A stretch of 35,046 nt of DNA from Deltaproteobacteria bacterium. Lineage in GTDB: Bacteria; Desulfobacterota; Desulfomonilia; UBA1062. Below, piece after piece: positions 17,401 through 26,072 of the stretch. The position numbers and the translations under genes are program-made. The stretch lies in NCBI GenBank assembly GCA_021372395.1, contig JAJFUP010000178.1:1-35046 (forward strand). The letters are read 5' to 3'. The notes beneath the pieces were generated by a model. It was not told where the DNA came from. It did no database searches and worked only from the letters and a program-made list of their open reading frames with translations. Each line of letters starts with the position of its first letter. Position 1 is the stretch's first letter.

Positions 17401-19258
17401 CGGGCCCAGCGGCGCCGGCAAGTCCACCATTGCCAAGGCCCTGAAGCGATCGTTCAACATCCCCACCTCGTTCTCCACGGACCTCATCAGGGAAGACGTG
17501 AGGAAGCTCGTGCCCAAATCCATCTGGCCGCATGTGCACTCATCGAGCTTCAAGATCGAGAGCGCCGTCAGGTCGGAACTTGTCGACGAGTACGAGAGGG
17601 TCAGAGGCACCTCCGACGAAGAGCCGTTCACGCAAGGATGGAGGAAAATGGTCCTCGATCACTATTACTCCCACAGCCTCGTGATCTTCGAAGGGGTGCT
17701 GGCGACCATCAAACGCCAGATTGAGCGCAACCAGAGCCTCATCATCGAGGGGATCCCGCTGATACCCGGCGTTCTTCCCCCCTGGTACTACGAGGATGCC
17801 AACATCATCCAGATCGTCGTCACCATCTCCGACGAGTACGAACACCTCACCAGGTGGGACAAGCGCAGCGTGGAACAGCCCGACCGCTACAAGGAGGGAT
17901 CCCGTCGCTACAAGGAGGACTTCATACCGATACGCTTCATCACGAAGCGCCTCGAAGAGATGGCAGCGGTTGCAGGCCTGAAAATCGTCGAAAACTCGAA
18001 TCTCGAAGAGTCCATTCAGGAAGCGGTGGAGCACGTGGGCGGTCCCATAGCCGACCGGTACTCCTACATTCCCGACGAGGTCAGAAGAGCCACATGCCTC
18101 GACCTGTCCCACCGCTCGAGGAAACCCCTCAAGACCTGGGGCGCATGGTGCACCGACATCGACGACACCGTTATCCTGTCCGGCAAGATGCCCTCCGAGA
18201 GCCAGCTCAAATCCATAAACGCGTTCGTACGTGCATTGGCAGCCAAGAAGGTAGCCTGGGTCCCCATGTCGGGCGTCTCCTTCGAGAAGATCAAGCCCCG
18301 GATCCTGGACAGGATAGACCCGGAACTCAAAGAGCACATGCTCTTCTACGGCGGGGACGGCAGCAGCAGGTACTTCTACAACAAGGAAACCCTCGGGTGG
18401 GAGAAAGACCCCTCCTTCGAGCGGCTCCTCTCCGACGCCCAGGCCATCGCCATCATGGGCCTTGCGGACTTCAAGGCACAGCTCGCGACCCTCCTGAGCC
18501 TGGAGGAAAAGCTTCCGCCCGACAGCGACCACGTAAGGCGCATGGTGAAGAAGAGGATGGCCGAGGCGCAGCAGGTGCTCGGAGAAAACGGTTTCGACAG
18601 GCGCCGGGGAATTATCGACGAGCTCAAGGATGTTTTGAAGACACGGGGCTACAACCCGGCAAAGGCGGATTCCTACTACCGGGTGGGCTCAGTCTCCTGG
18701 ATGATGTTGGGCGACATCGATGCACAGAGCTATGCCGAGCCCGAGGCGAAACAGGTGCGGGAGGAGCTCCTGGACCTCGTGGACCGAAGGCTCAGGGAGT
18801 CCGACTTCCTCGCAACCCTTTCGGAGACGAGGACCCGGGTGATCAAGCCCTTCCCCGGCGCACGGGGGATCAAGTTCGTGCTGGAGAGGAACAGCAAGGA
18901 GCGCTGCATCCGCGACATCATCGAGAACCAGGGGCTCTTCGCGGAAGAGATCCTCTTTGCGGGAAACGAGCTCATGGACGGCGGCAACGATTACGTGGTG
19001 ACCCGGATCAAGGGCCTCAACCTGCTGTCCTTCGGCCACAAGACCGAAGAGAACATCCCCTTCGGAGGGCTCGGGGTGGATGCGAACCAGGCGTGGTACG
19101 ACATGCTCGCAGGGCTGCTGGAAAGCCTCCCCATCAATGGGGGCGAGACCTGGGTGAATCTCCTCACGCAGATCATGAAGGGCGAGATCCGCCTGGGTGA
19201 GGGCTCAAGGACTGCGTGTGGCGCTCCGGCCGGGGGCGTCCTCCCTGAAGGCAGGTGA
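14453..19258 (+). CDS. Giant double 2-phosphoglycerate-kinase-like / HAD phosphatase protein
   Basis: 1,601 residues from the ATG at 14453, with AAAGGAG about 12 bases upstream. Residues 1-520 are mostly helical and unrecognised. A P-loop kinase domain follows at about 525-715 with GGAGVGKST (535-543). After a helical linker, a second runs from about 975 to 1200 with GPSGAGKST (984-992). Both continue with an LCPEVHRSSY- or IWPHVHSSSF-type block and an IExGxxLxPG-type segment, the pattern of archaeal 2-phosphoglycerate kinase (COG2074). The first domain has Thr where the second has Asp in STDLIR. The C-terminus (about 1225-1560) is a HAD phosphatase: TDIDDT with D1235/D1237, MSG, K1482 and GNELMDGGND (1504-1513). 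No signal peptide or membrane span, so cytosolic. A dikinase-like giant follows 64 bp later. The substrate is unknown. Confidence 0.75.
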   Translation: MSRDLTDEIPSRKMFQWPGAKVLPSQHTVPQDIIQSLTHRLNRLRDQHALLMFPARDHGIDEPSLYIMDVLSPVTITIEDPSNIVYTFELDPDRLDILAICIPGSGAPIVSNIMVFHDYNANLYVTKPLSTYLAHSPGQIIAQAKIHEISSLLFNQICREISPDVPLHQVGFQDLSLVVREFISRYYYHAQTDSAALGEPFSWELFEQLFTPEKLFGFMNSRAVQKRISEGFAPIHIIACLLEKIDTFCRDPLSSIGAKKVSSITLEQVDKIVEESTLDAFLFPKKVIAQTIASLSGNDILARIAQRYSLDFLTYALISQYGPIHKARKALEKLKILQYDLTENLVKSGVYDFDTSRRIVNKNTEAFERTSAGKSDDALSENIIRTLFDPFRIDFMKQLSQLLMDRRLITSDEAATFFAGDRTFFDSAGKVQDFLDKSRQVTELDRQIVTDKLRTWTSFMDDIASSFLVKWKHWRDCVNAEISGLNQCRLIPPDMKGKIILDELNRLLAYLFTRVYLNVPRFKDLRKPTVVFIHGGAGVGKSTIGNVISKKLGIPTYFRATITRAVMRHFIPMHLCPEVHRSSYQGRPTIEGFYEQSFSISKAIEAVLDRAIKENTSVMIESGVLLPGTLSRQYYERANIVEVLLAAPENKITHRRMLVGSVSLGKDKNKRLNNFHPIRLIDFVMKKLAKDREITVIEHKDMQDIISEIMVRALNPYTDRWFGMMREDIIEKVLAEHRRKDDLRRQMYVRLPITREQIRQTRQHLPAAVESVVACLGKEKIDAVIRAHEDVLEETRACFMRLRTQEFKMLRYLLGQMDDPYDHVRQNLFFIVNNSRNAPQLVSHLKEMLYPVLLENLHRELEQDGYQPEELLGKGSFESLVYDLWNIPEVKDIHIEKYRSMVRSWGENLEHHANDYFLAYSLWEEAFAREEEELGGHTEITRDRSLNITVKQLHECIRFIYAQNTPGVENLKSLDKPLIIIVTGPSGAGKSTIAKALKRSFNIPTSFSTDLIREDVRKLVPKSIWPHVHSSSFKIESAVRSELVDEYERVRGTSDEEPFTQGWRKMVLDHYYSHSLVIFEGVLATIKRQIERNQSLIIEGIPLIPGVLPPWYYEDANIIQIVVTISDEYEHLTRWDKRSVEQPDRYKEGSRRYKEDFIPIRFITKRLEEMAAVAGLKIVENSNLEESIQEAVEHVGGPIADRYSYIPDEVRRATCLDLSHRSRKPLKTWGAWCTDIDDTVILSGKMPSESQLKSINAFVRALAAKKVAWVPMSGVSFEKIKPRILDRIDPELKEHMLFYGGDGSSRYFYNKETLGWEKDPSFERLLSDAQAIAIMGLADFKAQLATLLSLEEKLPPDSDHVRRMVKKRMAEAQQVLGENGFDRRRGIIDELKDVLKTRGYNPAKADSYYRVGSVSWMMLGDIDAQSYAEPEAKQVREELLDLVDRRLRESDFLATLSETRTRVIKPFPGARGIKFVLERNSKERCIRDIIENQGLFAEEILFAGNELMDGGNDYVVTRIKGLNLLSFGHKTEENIPFGGLGVDANQAWYDMLAGLLESLPINGGETWVNLLTQIMKGEIRLGEGSRTACGAPAGGVLPEGR

Positions 19259-19322
19259 CCCCTGCAGTGATACCGTCATTCATGTCCATGGGCCCCACGA
19301 CAGGGCATACCGTGAGGATCTC

Positions 19323-22300
19323 ATGAAAGAGCCGGGGCCTGCACACTGGATCATGGGGCTCCCAGACGCTTCGACCGGTGATGCGATAGACTCCCTGCCA
19401 CAGACGATACAGCGGCTCGTTTCGCAAGACATGCAGGCATACGCCCTTCCCGGGACGATCTCTTCCCGGGTGCTGGGCTTTCTCCTCTCATCTCCCGATC
19501 TCAGGGAAAACAGCCGGAACCTCCTGGAAGGTCGACCGGTGAAGCTTCCCGCGGATCCTGCCCTGGGAGACCGCATCACCGCGGGCCTCGACAGGATGAT
19601 CCTGGCTGCCCTCCCCCTCGAAGGGCCGCACGGTTTCCTCGAGCACGGCCTCGCCCCCCCCGTTGCCTCTGTCAGCCTCGTGGTCGAACTGCCTGCGGGC
19701 TCCATGCTCTTGGTCGCCATGACCCGGCCCTTTTTCGAACGCACCATGACCGGACCTTCCTGGCTGAACATCCTTGCCCAGGTAGTCTTCCGTGAGCTCA
19801 CGATCCGCGTCGAAGGGCTTTCCCCTCTCGAGGCCCGGATCGAAGAATCCAGATACAACTCGTTTCATACCACGGGCTCCGTGATGAGCGACCTCATCAG
19901 GGACAGTCTCCTGTGCTGCGCAGACCGTGGCGAGTTTGAGCGGCTCGAGGAGATCGCAGGTTCTCTCGATGCCCTTGAGGCTCAGCTCCGAGAGATTCCC
20001 GCGGACAGGCTCGGGCCCGGCGGGCTCGCACGTGCACAGGAGCTCGCCCGGGGCGTGTCGCAGGAGGCGGGTTCCCTTGCAAGGCTCTCCCGCATCGAAG
20101 ACTATGCCACGGGCAAACCTCTCATGATCAGGCCTGCGGACATCATCGCGGAGAAAGTGCGAACCGAGCTCAGCATAGCCGAGCTGCCCTGCCTCTACCT
20201 CCCGCCCTACCTTGCAGGCAGTCTCGGGGAGAGGGTTGCAGGGATCACCCACCAGGGCTCTCCCCCGCAGGTGCGCGTGATCAGGGACGTCATCGCGTAC
20301 AAAAGTCCCCCCATGACAATCGGAGACACCCCGCTCGCCGACTCGGTCAGGCACTGGGTGGAGCTCTACCTCGAGTTCTGCGAGAGGAACATCGAGGGTC
20401 TCGAACTGCTCCAGAGCGGAATCATGGGCCCGGCGGACATACACGAGGCCCGGTCGATCATCGATGACATGATCGAGATCCACGGCAAACTCATCGCAGG
20501 TACGGACCAGACGTACCACGAGCAGCTCGAGGCCACCATTGAAGGCTCCGCCGGCAGCGAGACCCTGGGCCTGACCCTCAACAGGCTCATCAACACCATA
20601 CACCAGGACGTGCTCAAAAACGTGTTCGGCGTGTTCAAGGGATGGAAGAACGTCATCGGCGAGGTGAACACCATATCGAGCAAGGCCGTATGCGTCACCA
20701 TCGATGCACAGGGGGGGATGGAGTTCTACCCGGCGAACAAGGTGAACATCATCGATTACTCGGGCGACTTCAGGAGCCCCCGGGCCGTGCCTGCACGCAC
20801 CATCATGGAGTCCTACCTCTCCACAAACGTCCACCTGAGGGACAACTGCTACATCGACTGCATCTCGCACACGAACAAGGCATGGTTCTTCGTGGACCTC
20901 GGCCTCCACGGCGCCAACATCTTCGTGGACCTCGACCCGAACAAGCCCATGATCACTGCAAGCTATGCCGAGGGAAACGTGGAAGACGGCAACATGGCGC
21001 GCATGAGGGTCCTCATGGACACGATGATCGAACTCGGATTCCAGGTGAGCAAGACCGAGATCACTCTCGCTGCGCGCCTTGACGAGAAAACCTCCGGAAC
21101 TCTCGATGCCGGTGAGCTCATCGACAAGGCGGTCTGGACCATCCAGGCCTTTGCGAGTGTGGCTGATTTCGACCAGGAGATCGAGGACGGCCGCATCACG
21201 GACAGGTCGCTGGCCTTCCACCGGCAACGCCTGGCCGCCTCGGGAACCGGCTTCCCGCTCTACATCATCACCAGGGGCGCCATAGAGCTCAAGAAACTGA
21301 GCGAGACCCTGGCCGGGATCAATGCCGCGGCGATCCCCCTGCTCAATTCCGAGCTCAACCGCCTCGGCCTGGAGACGATACCGGAAGGAGACGCGTCCTC
21401 CAAGGCCGTTGAGATGTTCTTCAACCGCCCCATAGCCCGGGGCATTGAAGCAGGCGAGTTCCTCTCCCTTGCAGGAGATCCCCTCTTCCGGAACCCCGGG
21501 TACGAGAGGCCCGACCCCCTGGTCTACCTCGCCGGGCTCCTCCCGGAGGCCTGCCTCACGGAGACTGCGGGCATCGTGAACATCCTGGACAAGGTGGTGG
21601 GGTCGGTCTCCCTCAAGACCTCGGGCCAGGACGCTTTGACCCGGTCCTGCATCCACCTCTCCGGCGAGACCTTGAGCCTCTATGCACTGAGGGACCACGA
21701 CTCGTACAAGCCCATCCGGGCCTTTGCCGCCAACGGGCCCTCCCTGCGCAAGGTGCACGAATCCGACAACATAATCCGCGACCCCGCATCGCTCAGGTCC
21801 CTGCTCGAAAAGCACGGGTACCATCTGGAGGCCATCGAGAAGAGGCTCCAGTGGTCTTCCCCGGTGGGGATGCCCATCAGAGGGATCACCGCAGGCGCCA
21901 TCACCTCCTGCCCCGGCATCGCCACCGGTTTCCTGAGGAAGAACAGGCCCGAAAGCATACCGGATGATTTTCGCTCCTCCATCTTCTCCGACACGCTGCT
22001 CACCCCCGAAGAGGTGGGCAGGCTCCAGGAGGCAGCCGGCTACATCACCACCCGCGACTCCACGCTTTCCCACGCGCAGCTCACGGCGCGCACCTTCGGC
22101 AAGCCGGGAGTGATCCTGCAGGCAGCCCAGTGGTGCGGGGACGGGCCCGAGGCACGGCTTCTCCTTTCGTTCGGCAACCAGCAGAACCGTGCCGTTCAGG
22201 AAGGCGTAGTGGTCACCGTAGACGGCTTCCGCGGCATGGTCGTCCTCCCCGGCGCCTCGCTGAACCCTGAAGAGGATTTCAGCGAGGTCATACACGAGAC

Positions 22301-24107
22301 GTTCTCGCTCCTGGTCTCCATCGAGGCCACCGACCACCCGGAAGAACTGCTCGCACAGCTTCGCGCGCTCATCGCCCGCGCGGGGAATATCAATGTCCTC
22401 GCGTTCATCATCCAGGAGCTCTTCATCTCCCGGACACTTAAGGACAGCGCACACAAACTCTCGATCCTCAAGTGCATCGAGGAGGCTGGCAGGGCCGACT
22501 TCATCACCCCCATGAAGGACCACATGAAGGACATCATCCTGGAATCGCGCAGGAGGCAGCGTGGCGACATCGAGCTGGCCCGGCGAAGGATCACGAGGGC
22601 CGCGGACCTCGAAGAAGCCTTCTTCATGAGCACCAGGCTCCATACCCAACTCCGCAGGGCGGTGGAAATGGAGAACATGGTCTGCCCGCGGGTGGGGCTC
22701 ACGGTCCTCGATTATTTTCACGACCTGGAGGAGATCCGGGCACTTCTCGCCATGAAGAGAACGGAGTTCACGGCCCAGGCCTTGAGAACGATCGAACCCC
22801 TGGTTGCCGACCCCGCATCGCTCGGCGACGTTGAGATGGAAACGGTGCTGCGGACCATCGAAGGCGCATCGCTTCCCCTTCCCGGGAACACGGGCACTGA
22901 CGGACCTCTCTCCGGATACCTGCTCCGGCTCGAGCCCCTGGTGAAAGATCGCCTGAAACGCTTCGCGGAATCGAAAGAATCCCGCGTCGTCGGCCTGGGA
23001 AAAGCGGGCAGGATCATTGCCGGATTTGTGGGCAACAAGGCGGCATCCCTGGGCGAGCTTGAGAGGGATCTGCCCGGGCTTGCCATCCCCCCCGGCTTCA
23101 TCCTGACCACGCTTGGTATTCAAGAGCTCGTCCTGCAGAACAGGCATCTCGCAGAAAAAGTGAAGGCCACCCTCCATGCCCATGCCTCCAACCATGCATC
23201 ATGCTTCCGGCAGATCCTCCCCCTGGTGAGTGCTTTCACCTTCCCCACGGACACAGAGCAGAAGATCACCACCTTGTACCACGACCTCGAACGGGGCATG
23301 TCCGGACAGGACAAGATCACGGAGATCGAGAGGCTCTTGGGGCTGTGCGGCATCGATGGCAAGCTTCCGGCAGGGGCCGGTGACACCGGGGAGGACGCGA
23401 GCGACCTGACCATCGATGAGGCATTTTTGTGCCTGGGCATACCGGAGCCCATCCTCGCCCCCTTAAGGAGCAGGTACGAGAGCGAGGGCGGAGGGTTCGT
23501 GGTGGTGAGATCCTCCTCCATCCACGAGGACACGCGTACGGACATGATGGCAGGGAGGTTCATGTCGTACCCGTACGTCAGGGGGAAAAAATTCCTCATG
23601 GAGTCGATCCTCAAGTGCCTTGCCTACTCCTGGGTGGAGACCGGCAAGGTTACCGAGAACCAGCCCGTGCTCATCCATCTCCAGGTGGAATCGGACGTGG
23701 CCATGGTGGTGAACTCCATCAACCTCTCGGAGCACCGCTGGGACGAGGTGATCGTCAATGCAGCCTGGGGAGCCGGCGCCGGGCTTGTCTCCTCGCAGGT
23801 CGAGAGCGACCTCTATGTGCTGGATGCCGCAAGCTTCACCGTCAAGCACACGGTCCAAAACACCAAGAAGACCAGGACCGTCTTCGACCGTGAGGCGGGC
23901 CACGGCACCACCACGGCCATGATCTCCGACAGGTCGGAGCAGCGCAGAAAAACCCTGAGCGAGGAGGATGCGGCACGGGTGGCACGGCTTGCCCGGAAGA
24001 TCCACGATTTCTACGGCTACCCCGTGGACATCGAGGCGGTGATGCGGCTGGGCATCATCCACGTGGTGCAGGTGAGGCCCCTGGTCTTTCCCCTCTCCCC
24101 GGACTGA
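19323..24107 (+). CDS. Giant dikinase-like protein: phosphohistidine swivel then PEP-synthase-type ATP-grasp domain
   Basis: 1,594 residues from the ATG at 19323, with GAGG five bases upstream, 64 bp after the previous giant. Residues 1-850 are unrecognised and include a conserved-looking middle (about 455-620). Residues about 855-980 match the PEP-utiliser swivel domain: AGAITSCPGIATG, then TLSHAQLTAR with candidate phosphohistidine H917 and GKPGVIL. A helical linker leads to a PPDK/PEP-synthase ATP-binding domain (about 1235-1588): VGNKAASLGEL, VVRSSSIHED...MAGRF, AAWGAGAGLVS, and GYPVDIEAV...VVQVRPL. The C-terminal PEP/pyruvate TIM barrel of PEP synthase is absent. Swivel-before-ATP-domain order is that of glucan water dikinase, which moves the beta-phosphate of ATP through the histidine to an acceptor. 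The acceptor here is unknown, and the pairing with kinase/HAD modules next door is suggestive. Confidence 0.75.
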   Translation: MKEPGPAHWIMGLPDASTGDAIDSLPQTIQRLVSQDMQAYALPGTISSRVLGFLLSSPDLRENSRNLLEGRPVKLPADPALGDRITAGLDRMILAALPLEGPHGFLEHGLAPPVASVSLVVELPAGSMLLVAMTRPFFERTMTGPSWLNILAQVVFRELTIRVEGLSPLEARIEESRYNSFHTTGSVMSDLIRDSLLCCADRGEFERLEEIAGSLDALEAQLREIPADRLGPGGLARAQELARGVSQEAGSLARLSRIEDYATGKPLMIRPADIIAEKVRTELSIAELPCLYLPPYLAGSLGERVAGITHQGSPPQVRVIRDVIAYKSPPMTIGDTPLADSVRHWVELYLEFCERNIEGLELLQSGIMGPADIHEARSIIDDMIEIHGKLIAGTDQTYHEQLEATIEGSAGSETLGLTLNRLINTIHQDVLKNVFGVFKGWKNVIGEVNTISSKAVCVTIDAQGGMEFYPANKVNIIDYSGDFRSPRAVPARTIMESYLSTNVHLRDNCYIDCISHTNKAWFFVDLGLHGANIFVDLDPNKPMITASYAEGNVEDGNMARMRVLMDTMIELGFQVSKTEITLAARLDEKTSGTLDAGELIDKAVWTIQAFASVADFDQEIEDGRITDRSLAFHRQRLAASGTGFPLYIITRGAIELKKLSETLAGINAAAIPLLNSELNRLGLETIPEGDASSKAVEMFFNRPIARGIEAGEFLSLAGDPLFRNPGYERPDPLVYLAGLLPEACLTETAGIVNILDKVVGSVSLKTSGQDALTRSCIHLSGETLSLYALRDHDSYKPIRAFAANGPSLRKVHESDNIIRDPASLRSLLEKHGYHLEAIEKRLQWSSPVGMPIRGITAGAITSCPGIATGFLRKNRPESIPDDFRSSIFSDTLLTPEEVGRLQEAAGYITTRDSTLSHAQLTARTFGKPGVILQAAQWCGDGPEARLLLSFGNQQNRAVQEGVVVTVDGFRGMVVLPGASLNPEEDFSEVIHETFSLLVSIEATDHPEELLAQLRALIARAGNINVLAFIIQELFISRTLKDSAHKLSILKCIEEAGRADFITPMKDHMKDIILESRRRQRGDIELARRRITRAADLEEAFFMSTRLHTQLRRAVEMENMVCPRVGLTVLDYFHDLEEIRALLAMKRTEFTAQALRTIEPLVADPASLGDVEMETVLRTIEGASLPLPGNTGTDGPLSGYLLRLEPLVKDRLKRFAESKESRVVGLGKAGRIIAGFVGNKAASLGELERDLPGLAIPPGFILTTLGIQELVLQNRHLAEKVKATLHAHASNHASCFRQILPLVSAFTFPTDTEQKITTLYHDLERGMSGQDKITEIERLLGLCGIDGKLPAGAGDTGEDASDLTIDEAFLCLGIPEPILAPLRSRYESEGGGFVVVRSSSIHEDTRTDMMAGRFMSYPYVRGKKFLMESILKCLAYSWVETGKVTENQPVLIHLQVESDVAMVVNSINLSEHRWDEVIVNAAWGAGAGLVSSQVESDLYVLDAASFTVKHTVQNTKKTRTVFDREAGHGTTTAMISDRSEQRRKTLSEEDAARVARLARKIHDFYGYPVDIEAVMRLGIIHVVQVRPLVFPLSPD

Positions 24108-24121
24108 GATGACACACGGTG

Positions 24122-24171
24122 CCGCACTCCCGTGCGGAAACGTCCCGCGGCATTCCCTGCCCACCGGCAGG
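24122..24171 (+). terminator. Twin hairpins after the giant-gene pair
   Basis: CCGCAC-TCCC-GTGCGG (24122-24137) and CCTGCC-CACC-GGCAGG (24156-24171) are two perfect 6 bp stems directly after the dikinase-like stop codon. Neither is followed by a U-tract, so this may be a Rho-dependent or processed 3' end. Confidence 0.4.
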
Positions 24172-24188
24172 TCAAGAACTTGTTTGTC

Positions 24189-24218
24189 TTGACACCCAAA
24201 GGACTCTTCCACTATAGT
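24189..24218 (+). promoter_or_regulatory. Sigma-70 promoter of the amino-acid ABC transporter operon
   Basis: TTGACA (24189-24194, six of six) and TATAGT (24213-24218, five of six) are separated by 18 bp. They lie about 95 bp before the ATPase gene, in the only AT-rich stretch there. A small hairpin, GGATAT-ATTACC-ATATCC (24270-24287), lies in the leader just before the ribosome binding region and could be an operator or a translation-control element. Confidence 0.7.
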
Positions 24219-24313
24219 TTTCAGGGCCGATTCATTGAAAAGAAACATGACACACCCATGAAACTTTCCGGATATATTACCATATCCCGAGGGGAGATGA
24301 GGCAGAAACACGC

Positions 24314-25042
24314 ATGATCACCTTCAAGAACGTGAACAAATGGTTCGGCGATCTTCATGTACTCAACGACATCAATTTCCACGTGGATCCAGGAGAAGTG
24401 GTGGTGGTCTGCGGTCCTTCCGGGTCGGGGAAGAGCACCCTCATCCGGTGCATAAACAAGCTCGAGCCCATCCAGCATGGAGAAATCTACGTCGACAGCA
24501 TGCCCATCCACGACCCCAAGATTAACCTCCGAAGGCTCAGGGAGGAGATCGGGTTCGTGTTCCAACAGTTCAACCTCTACCCCCACATGACGGCCCTGGA
24601 GAACATCATGCTCGCACCCATCCACGTGCGTAAGCAGAAGCGCGACGAGGCAGAGGCCTACGCCCAGGAACTGCTCAAGAAGGTGGGGATCTCGGAGAAG
24701 GCCCATGCATACCCGGACCAGCTCTCCGGAGGCCAGCAGCAGCGCGTGGCCATTGCCAGGGGCCTGGCCATGCGGCCCAAGATCATGCTCTTCGACGAGC
24801 CCACCTCCGCCCTGGACCCCGAGATGATCAACGAGGTGCTCGATGTCATGAAGACCCTGGCACGCGAGGGCATGACCATGGTGGTGGTCACCCACGAGAT
24901 GGGATTCGCCCGCGAGGTGGCGAACCGGGTCGACTTCATGGACGAGGGCCAGCTCATCGAAAGTGCCCCGCCGGATATGTTCTTCTCCCATGCAAGACAC
25001 GAGCGGACCAAGGTGTTCCTCAGCAAGATCTTGACCCACTAG
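24314..25042 (+). CDS. glnQ: Polar amino-acid ABC transporter ATP-binding protein (GlnQ/HisP family)
   Basis: This 242-residue ABC ATPase has Walker [10 protein letters not shown] (about 35-43), the Q-loop in FVFQQFNL, signature LSGGQQQR (about 137), Walker [13 protein letters not shown] and the switch histidine in VVVTHEM. Length and the [16 protein letters not shown] segment are typical of polar amino-acid importers of the GlnQ/HisP type. It energises the double permease encoded two genes downstream. The ATG at 24314 follows GATGAGG about 11 bases upstream. It is the first gene of a three-gene importer operon. The substrate amino acid cannot be told from the ATPase. Confidence 0.93.
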   Translation: MITFKNVNKWFGDLHVLNDINFHVDPGEVVVVCGPSGSGKSTLIRCINKLEPIQHGEIYVDSMPIHDPKINLRRLREEIGFVFQQFNLYPHMTALENIMLAPIHVRKQKRDEAEAYAQELLKKVGISEKAHAYPDQLSGGQQQRVAIARGLAMRPKIMLFDEPTSALDPEMINEVLDVMKTLAREGMTMVVVTHEMGFAREVANRVDFMDEGQLIESAPPDMFFSHARHERTKVFLSKILTH

Positions 25043-25100
25043 GGGTTGATCGGCATTTAATAACGGAAGAGCATTTTTTCACACTAAGGAGGAGGAGGAA

Positions 25101-25952
25101 ATGAAAAAACTGTTCATGGGAGTCATCACAGCACTGGTACTCATGGTTCTTGCCGGTCCGTCCGTGTGTCTCGCAGGGCCGACGTACGACAAGGTCAACA
25201 AGGACGGCGCGGTGAGCGTCGGACTGATGTACGAAAGCATCCCTGCCGCATACTTCAACGACAAGAACGAATGGGTGGGGTTCGATGTGGACATCGCCAC
25301 CGAGGTCGTCAAACGTATCGGCGGCTACATGGGCAAAAACCTCAAGATGGAGCGGGTCAAGCTGAACAACAAGACCAGGATCTCGTTCCTCACCTCGGGC
25401 AGGATCGACATGTCCGCCGCCAATATGACGCACAAACGCGAGCGCGACAAGACCATCGACTTCTCCATCACCTACTTCTTCGACGGCCAGAAGATCCTTG
25501 CCAAGAAAGGCAAGTTCAAGAGCCACAAGGACTTTGTGGGCAAGAAGCTCGCATCCATGCAGGGGACCACGAGCGAGAAGAACGCGGTTGCGCTCTTGAA
25601 ACAGCTCGGAGACAAGAATGCGGAGAAGAACGTGATCAGTTTCCAGGACGAACCTTCCTGCTTCCTGGCACTCAAACAGGGCAAGGTTGCCGGGTGGACC
25701 ACGGACAGCACGATCCTCATCGGCTACGCAGCCAAGGAGCCCGGCAAGTATGAGCTCGTGGGCGACTTCTTCAGCAACGAGCCTTACGGGATCGGCGTGC
25801 CTCAGGACGACAGCGCATGGAGAGACGCCATCAACTTCGCGCTCCAGGATATGTGGAACGACGGCACGTACAAGAAGATCTACGACAAGTGGTATGGCCC
25901 CAAGACGCCCTACTACTTCCCTCTGACCGAGAAGATAGAAACCTGGCCTTGA
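25101..25952 (+). CDS. Periplasmic amino-acid-binding protein (SBP family 3)
   Basis: This 283-residue protein has a clear signal peptide: a KK start, a hydrophobic core, and probable cleavage after CLA near residue 26. The mature part is a family 3 solute-binding protein (GFDVDIATEVVKRI, TSGRIDMSAANMTHKRER, DFSITYF), as in glutamate/aspartate or glutamine importers. The ATG at 25101 has AAGGAGG nearby, a strong ribosome binding site fitting an abundant protein. It lies between the ATPase and permease genes. An arginine in the THKRER block, and the following acidic segment, match alpha-amino-acid binding. Exact specificity is unknown. Confidence 0.9.
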   Translation: MKKLFMGVITALVLMVLAGPSVCLAGPTYDKVNKDGAVSVGLMYESIPAAYFNDKNEWVGFDVDIATEVVKRIGGYMGKNLKMERVKLNNKTRISFLTSGRIDMSAANMTHKRERDKTIDFSITYFFDGQKILAKKGKFKSHKDFVGKKLASMQGTTSEKNAVALLKQLGDKNAEKNVISFQDEPSCFLALKQGKVAGWTTDSTILIGYAAKEPGKYELVGDFFSNEPYGIGVPQDDSAWRDAINFALQDMWNDGTYKKIYDKWYGPKTPYYFPLTEKIETWP

Positions 25953-25985
25953 TGGGTAGCTGAGTCGTTGACAAAGAAACTACGG

Positions 25986-26020
25986 GGGTCTGCGGTTCAG
26001 TCTGGTGCGGCCGCAGACCC
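25986..26020 (+). promoter_or_regulatory. Stable intercistronic hairpin between binding-protein and permease genes
   Basis: GGGTCTGCGG (25986-25995) and CCGCAGACCC (26011-26020) form a perfect 10 bp stem with a 15-base loop, 33 bases after the binding-protein stop codon. There is no U-tract. Such hairpins commonly protect the binding-protein mRNA or attenuate the permease, setting a high binding-protein to permease ratio. Confidence 0.7.
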
Positions 26021-26072
26021 TCACAAGGAGTAAGACCATCACCATGGGCGCATCGGCAGCTCAGAGGCACAC

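Noticed and set aside
19488-23195. A 1,235-codon open frame on the minus strand, opposite the dikinase-like gene
   Set aside because: It is the antisense shadow of a gene with clear domain motifs; the antisense product has no motif and atypical composition.
24258-24317. A 19-codon frame whose stop overlaps the ABC ATPase start (ATGA)
   Set aside because: It has no ribosome binding site and no run of regulatory codons; the overlap alone is not enough to call a leader peptide.
25968-25973. A perfect TTGACA before the permease gene
   Set aside because: No -10 box occurs at 15-19 bp; the downstream sequence is the GC hairpin arm.
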